From Erodium maritimum (taxonomy: Eukaryota > Streptophyta > Magnoliopsida > Geraniales > Geraniaceae): a stretch of 64,000 nucleotides of DNA. The notes below the pieces were generated by a model that ran no database searches, was not told where the DNA came from, and saw only the letters and a program-made list of their open reading frames with translations. The DNA is taken from positions 56,894,531 to 56,958,530 of the forward strand of contig OY997591.1 of the NCBI GenBank assembly GCA_963921825.1, in the 5' to 3' direction. Shown here piece after piece: positions 59,137-64,000 of this stretch. Position numbers and translations under genes: made by a program. The stretch's first letter is position 1. Each line of letters starts with the position of its first letter.

Positions 59137-61937
59137 TGTCACGCCCCACATCCGGTCTTTGACCGAATTCGAGACGCGGCTAAAGATTTACAGTAAAACA
59201 AGAGAAATAAAAAAATAAATAAAGTTCCAAAAGAATAAAAACTTCCGAAAGTGACGAGTCACAGCTAGTAGTAAAATACAGTCCAACGTAAACGAAAAAG
59301 ATGTACGTCTCTAAACCTAGCTAAACCCTCAGCAGCTCCCCAGCTCCGAGAGTCCGGCTAGTACTGCTCCCGCGCAACACCTGAAAACACCACAACGACA
59401 GGAGGGATGAGCTTACGCTCAGTAGGAAAAGTAAAAGGACTCCAACACACCTTTTAACCTCACGATAAATCAGTAATTAGGGTAAACTAGGAAGAAGATC
59501 CAACAGTTGTCTCTAGGCAAAACTCTTACCAGCCCAACCACACAGTATAAAACTCCTTGTAATACACACAGACAAACCAGAGAGAAAGGCACACAGCAGA
59601 ACACACATAGAGTCCATAAGACGGCACACAGCAAACAACGGGGAAGGGTCCGGACGAAACGCACACAGATGTCGTCAACTCCATTGATTTGCACACAGCT
59701 GATTATATCGCACTGGAACACACAGCGTCAGTCACGACATCTTCCTCCTCACACAGACGAAGGGCGCTACTCTCATATGTAACTGGAACTCCATCGATTT
59801 GCACACAGCTGATTATATCGCACTGGAACACACAACGTCAGTCACGATATCTTCCTCCTCACACAGATGAAGGGCTCTACTCAACGTAAATATAAAACCG
59901 ATTTGCACACAGCCGCTTATATCGCACTGGAACACACAGCGTCAGTCACGACATCTTCCTCCTCACACAGATGAAGGGCTCTACTCTCATATGTAACTGG
60001 AACTCCATCGATCAATCAAATCCCGGATTATGAGTCATCTAAACACGTCATCCTTGGTCTCGTTATGATTATCCATCCGGCTACGCCGTCTCTTAAACAC
60101 ACACAGGGTTTCGCACACAGCACACTCACTGATGGTCTCGGTATACCAGCCGAACCATCTTAGCATACACCCGGTCTATCACTCACCCGGTCATTTCACA
60201 AACAAGGGTTCATATAGTCACACATGGCACACTTGCCCACATAGTCACATCATGCAACATCGATGATAATTCTATTTAGATATTTACACAACGGTTATAA
60301 TATCATTTAGATTCTCACACAGCGGTTATGACGTTAATTAGACTCCCACACAGCGAGTAAACACACAGCACGCAACTCTAGGACCTAGACATGGCCCGTC
60401 TATCAGCACATCAATTTCCCAAAAGTACAAGCAAGTCAAACGGATATCAAAACATGGTCTTTCCCAGTATTATCAAGACTCGACCAATTTAGACTAAAAA
60501 TATAACGGTCTTACCTATGTGTCACTAAGACGTTCCGGTTATTAACAACCCTAGTCATGCATACTAGTTCGTTCCGGTTATTAATAACCCTAGTCATGCA
60601 TACTAGTTATTCGTCCACAATTAAGGAGGGGTTCGATACTTTCCCTACCTCAAGACGATACCACAGCAGCGTCTCCTAGCTGCTGACGACCGGGCCAACA
60701 CCGTCTTCCAGGGCGAAGTCCGCGTCTGGGTTTAACTTCGGTCTTCTCGGGCGAAGTCCCAGCCTGATTTTAACAAGTAAAACTTACAATCAGGTTCGGT
60801 ACCAACTGCAACACTCCTCAAATTTTATCTGATTTAGGTCCTTTAGACAGTCCGAAGTCAAGGTATTTACCTGATTTTAAAACCAAAATATTAATTTAAT
60901 TAATTAATTACAACTGTTCTGACCCGGCCCGACCCGACTCCAGGCCCAAACCCGGTCCAGGCCCAAACCCGGTCCAGGCCCGGTCCGGACCCGGTTCCAG
61001 ACCCGTCAGACCTGGTCCTGGCCCGAACTCGAAGTCGAACCTGGGCCCAAGGCCCAAGCCTTCAGGCCCACGCCCGGTTGACTGGATCTGCTCGAGCTGG
61101 AGAGGAGGACGGCGGTGACGAGGGTTTTAACTCCGGCAAGCTCTCCGGCCTCCTCACGGCGGTGGATGACGTCCGAAGCTCGGGAGAGGGAGAAGAAGCC
61201 GAAAAGAGGACGACCAAGAGCGTCTCTCACCCGATTCTGCTCTCTCGTCCTTGGCACGGCGAGAAACGAAGAGGGGAGCTCGCACGGGGTCGTCAACGGC
61301 GATGGCGACCGGCTCTGGTTCGCGTGACAGCGACGACGGCGGGTAGAGGAAGAAGGGTTAGGAGGGAGAGAAACCGGAGCTTCGGTGTTGCCCTTGCCGT
61401 CACTGGGTTCGGATACGGACCGAAGATTCGTGTCGGCGGCGTCGGTTTTGTGGAGAGAGGAGGGGGTTGTAGATCTGGGAAATAGAAGGGAAAGGAGGTG
61501 GGTTTGGTGCGTCTGGTGGTGAGGGTGTCAAAGGTGGAGGGGGTGTAGTCACGGTGAGGTTCGATTTGCGAGGAGGAGCGTCGCCGGCGAGCTGAATCGC
61601 GAGGTTGAGAAGGACGGGAGCGAGGGAGATCGAAGGAGGAAGAAGGCGCTCCTTCTCGGGAAGGGTGCGCTGAAATGGGAGAAGAGGTGAGGCGCGTTAG
61701 GTTTAGAGGAGGTGTGGGTCTGGGCCTGGCAACGTGGGCCGCGTGCGATGAGTGGCTGGGCCAGTTCTGGCTCGGCCCAAGCCCGAGCCTGGGCTGACCC
61801 AGTGTCAAACCTTCTTCTTCTTTCTTTTTTTTTTGAAATTTCCTTTTGCTTCGCACTCGTTCCAAACATCCGACCCGCTTTCCAACCTCAAAGCTTTAAA
61901 GTCGGAAATTAAAATAATAATTTACCAGGTCTTTACA
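59137..61937 (-). repeat. 5' LTR of LARD-like element
   Basis: Complete, 2,801 bp, TG...CA. A 190-codon Pro/Arg-rich ORF (61293-61865 minus) recurs exactly in the other LTR (55995-56567) and is not treated as a gene. Confidence 0.92.
59690..60010. repeat. ~108-bp minisatellite in the LARD-like LTR
   Basis: Three units with TTTGCACACAGC, TATATCGCACTGGAACACAC, GTCAGTCACGA and TCTTCCTCCTCACACAGA are seen, two of them nearly identical. It occupies the same relative place as the unrelated minisatellites in the sister LTRs. Confidence 0.85.
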
Positions 61938-62715
61938 CTCCCCCTTTCACTTCGTTACATCAGGTAAGTCGTGAGTTTAATCACTTGAATAATGTGTATT
62001 GTTGTAGAAATTTAGTTTGTTAATCATTTTTAGTTTGTTAATCATTTTTATGAGTTTGTGTATTGTTGTTGAAATGTATAGTGTTAAATCAAACATTTAG
62101 GAATAGTTTCATAAATTTTGCAATAGTTTCAGAAATGTAGAAATCAATGTTCTAAAAATCCCGACTAGGCTCCGCCTAGACGCCCGACTAGTCCCCATTT
62201 TCTTGTTGGCCGACCCGATTAATTCCCGACTAATTTGATTAAATCCCGATTAATCCACATTTAGTCCCCGATTAATCCTCAAAAGGCCTTAACTACTGCC
62301 TGACTAACGCCTAGCGATTTTTAGAACCTTGGTAGAAATATAATAGTTTCAGAAATTTAGAATAGTTTCAGAAATTGAGAAATAGAATAGTTTTAGGAAT
62401 ATATAATAGTTTTATAAATTAATCAACGTTTAGAAATAGTTTCTGAAATTTAGAAACGTATCCTCCAATAGGAATTAGGTTTTAGGTTTAATATAATATG
62501 CTATGTTTATGTTGGAATATAAATTTGAATCTTTAGGGTTTGAACTTCGGAAATTTATGGAATAATCCCTTTGGTTTGAACAAGAATCGTAAACTTAGCA
62601 TCCATAAGGAATTCTGCGATTATTAGTTTTGTATTCTGCATAACTACAATTATTAGAGTAAATAACATTATGAAATACAAGTTCATGACTGCATGTATAT
62701 TAGGTTTTCATTTCG
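61938..62715. other. AT-rich spacer with short tandem repeats
   Basis: A strong donor-like ATCAGGTAAGT near 61960 could end an upstream exon cut off by the LTR. A 20-bp unit (TTTAGTTTGTTAATCATTTT) is repeated at about 62020-62060, and AATAGTTTCAGAAAT-type words recur about eight times between 62100 and 62460. A MITE interrupts them. Confidence 0.45.
62149..62327. mobile_element. Short MITE with GTTCTAAAAATC ends
   Basis: GTTCTAAAAATCCCGACTAGG at the left end is inverted at the right (GCCTAGCGATTTTTAGAACC). The ~178-bp interior repeats CCCGACTAA/CCCGATTAA words. I have seen this type of element widely in plant genomes, but no target duplication was fixed. Confidence 0.6.
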
Positions 62716-63036
62716 ATGGATGAAACCAATAGCAGTAGTGTTGAGGAGAATAGCCTAACTGAGGCAGATCCCATTGCTGAAGAAGTGCCAATAGTGAGGG
62801 ATGTGGACTGGGAGAAATCAATGAATTTAGTCATGAGCAAATTGCCTAGGGGACTTTCTTCGGTTCGCGAGGCAGAGACTCGCGTGTATATTAGGCGTCT
62901 GATTGCAGCAGAAGGAGCTAGACTTAGAAAGAAAAGGGCGGAACGAGATAGGCTCGCCGCTGAGAGACAGTCTGCTGAAAGTGCAAGACAGACTTCGTCT
63001 GTTGGATTGACTTCCAAGCGTCCGTTCCGAGACTAG
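62716..63036 (+). CDS. Unrecognised small ORF A, 106 aa, charged coiled coil
   Basis: MDETNSSSVEENSLTEADPI opens an acidic Ser-rich N-terminus, followed by VDWEKSMNLVMSKLPRGLSS and a basic/acidic helix (RRLIAAEGARLRKKRAERDR, LAAERQSAESARQ). I know no family. The neighbouring ORF B has the same order of segments: MD-acidic leader, VD...M...L...PR, then R-x-L-I/N-x-E-G and AER repeats. An acceptor-like TATTAGG lies just upstream, so the ATG may not be the true first codon. It could be a host gene or part of a transposon. Confidence 0.4.
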   Translation: MDETNSSSVEENSLTEADPIAEEVPIVRDVDWEKSMNLVMSKLPRGLSSVREAETRVYIRRLIAAEGARLRKKRAERDRLAAERQSAESARQTSSVGLTSKRPFRD

Positions 63037-63241
63037 TTTACTACTTAGTATATGAACGATGTTAAAATTAGGTTATATTTAAGTATGAATTGTATGACTC
63101 GGTAATTAATATCTCATGCTAATACTTTTTATGAATGGTAATATTTGTATGGTTATTATGTTTTGAGTGGTCGGGGTTGATTTAAATTTGTTTCTGGTAT
63201 ATTCGTTTTAATATAGTACTAATGTTTGCTTTCATTTAGTC

Positions 63242-63661
63242 ATGGATGACAGAAGTAGCGTAGGGGAAAACGAGATACTCTCAGAGGACGAATATGATGG
63301 ACCACGAGAGGTTGATTTGCATGCTGAGATGATGCGATTGTTCAACAGCATTCCAAGAGAGTCGTTGCCATGCACGAGAGCGGTAGCAGCAGCTCGGATG
63401 AGGTTACGGGGCCTCATTAACCGAGAGGGACAAAGGATTGCGGCTGAAAGAGCTGCTGAAAGAGAACGACTTGCTGCTGAAAGAGCCGCTGAAAGAGCTG
63501 CTGCAATAGCTAGGTTGGAGGAAAGATCTAGGCGTGTTTATGCACGGGTTGCTAAGACGAGTACAGCAGATGGAGCCACCTCCATGCGCGGCCCGAAGCA
63601 TGACACAAGGGTGTGCGTGCAGTGGCTGAAAGACAACATGAAGCGCGAGTTCGAAGACTAG
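63242..63661 (+). CDS. Unrecognised small ORF B, 139 aa, paralogue of ORF A
   Basis: MDDRSSVGENEILSEDEYDG is followed by VDLHAEMMRLFNSIPRESLP, RMRLRGLINREGQRIAAERA and a heptad-like run of AAERA units, then RVYARVAKTS and a C-terminal THDTRVCVQWLKDNMKREFED-like tail (residues about 119-139). By eye, some 35-40 percent of residues match ORF A over about 70 positions. ORF B lies 205 bp downstream on the same strand, suggesting tandem duplication or two exons of one gene. The function is unknown. Confidence 0.45.
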   Translation: MDDRSSVGENEILSEDEYDGPREVDLHAEMMRLFNSIPRESLPCTRAVAAARMRLRGLINREGQRIAAERAAERERLAAERAAERAAAIARLEERSRRVYARVAKTSTADGATSMRGPKHDTRVCVQWLKDNMKREFED

Positions 63662-63887
63662 ACGCCCTTGCTAGAATATTATTGTATTAGTACTTAACTA
63701 TTGTGTTAATTAAGGATAACTTTTGTTTCAATATCACTTTATATGACTATAGTTTAATGTTTTAACGAATGTTTTACTTTTTCTTTACTTCATTCATTAA
63801 GTGTTAGTGTTTATGAATACTAATTCCGTATGGTTTGCCTTCATTCTTTGGGATTAGTTATAATTGTAATTTGTTGGTTGCGTCAAG

Positions 63888-64000
63888 ATGGAACCAAACT
63901 TTAATTCGCGACTTGAGCGTAGGTGGCGTCGTCGTGAAAATGCAGGAACAATAGTTCCAATACCTGCTCCCCAAAGAGGCAACGTTGCGGCTGCCCCAGC
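63888..64000 (+). CDS. Start of an unrecognised ORF C, runs off the window
   Basis: ATG at 63888 opens MEPNFNSRLERRWRRRENAG and TIVPIPAPQRGNVAAAP without a stop to the window edge. The Arg-rich start followed by a Pro/Ala linker resembles the leaders of plant transposon proteins, but 37 codons are too few to say. Confidence 0.3.
   Translation, partial: MEPNFNSRLERRWRRRENAGTIVPIPAPQRGNVAAAP

Larger units (their letters stand above)
55425..61937 (-). mobile_element. LARD-like non-autonomous LTR element with truncated 3' LTR
   Basis: The 5' LTR is 59137-61937 (2,801 bp; on the minus strand TGTAAAGACC...GTGGGGCGTGACA). The interior 56640-59136 (2.5 kb) starts with a primer-binding site and ends with a purine tract. 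The 3' LTR (55425-56639) keeps only its first ~1.2 kb. The two LTRs are almost identical over that length (offset 5,298; I noticed only two or three differences), so insertion was recent. No gag or pol domain is recognisable, so it relies on a partner. LTR ends and a GAGCTTACGCTCAGTAGGAA block tie it to the long-LTR family at 1-2540 and 46467-52210. Fossil. Confidence 0.85.

Overview
This window is nuclear DNA from a flowering plant, most likely a eudicot. The evidence is spliced genes with plant-type GT-AG introns and plant-specific protein families, long AT-rich introns, and a dense layering of plant transposons (Copia, Gypsy-type long LTRs, L1-like non-LTR elements, CACTA, Mutator-like, Harbinger-like). 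I cannot name the species.

Four host genes can be modelled exon by exon and remain open throughout: a TCF25/NULP1-like gene (+, 7996-11886, 4 exons, 654 aa), an UNC93-like membrane protein (-, 13581-15119, 2 exons, 489 aa), a cation-dependent caffeoyl-CoA-type O-methyltransferase with an N-terminal targeting sequence (-, 16052-18573, 9 exons, 297 aa) and a DUF3754 membrane protein (-, 33501-42575, 14 exons, about 734 aa). A fifth host gene, a DUF1295 / steroid-5-alpha-reductase-like gene at about 2580-3052 (-), is a pseudogene lying against an LTR. Three small related or neighbouring ORFs at the right edge (62716-64000) are not recognised. Apart from neighbourhood, nothing suggests that these genes share a pathway.

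Layout. 1-2540: 3' part of a long LTR. 2541-3052: DUF1295 pseudogene. 3128-5007: Harbinger-like element with a second long-TIR element nested in it. 5011-7567: decayed repeats. 7600-18600: gene island (TCF25, UNC93-like, O-methyltransferase). 18736-33030: three non-LTR insertions, one of which carries a solo LTR and another a whole young Copia provirus fossil (23333-31787). 33501-42575: DUF3754 gene, whose introns hold a SINE-like unit, a gag-only LTR element and a Mutator-like MITE. 42719-45870: Mutator-like element carrying nine copies of a ~280-bp satellite, ending 143 bp upstream of the DUF3754 start codon. 46272-53339: non-LTR remnant split by two nested solo LTRs in opposite orientation. 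53340-55424: terminal part of a CACTA transposon. 55425-61937: LTR element with LTRs longer than its interior. 61938-64000: small repeats and unidentified ORFs.

The most distinctive observations are the satellite-bearing Mutator-like element in a promoter, the long-LTR family whose LTRs carry palindromic GTCACGG/CCGTGAC arrays and a different minisatellite in each copy, the group of ~1.4-kb polyadenylated non-LTR insertions, and the tandem paralogous small ORFs at the right edge. All similarity statements are by eye from memory of families; no search was run.
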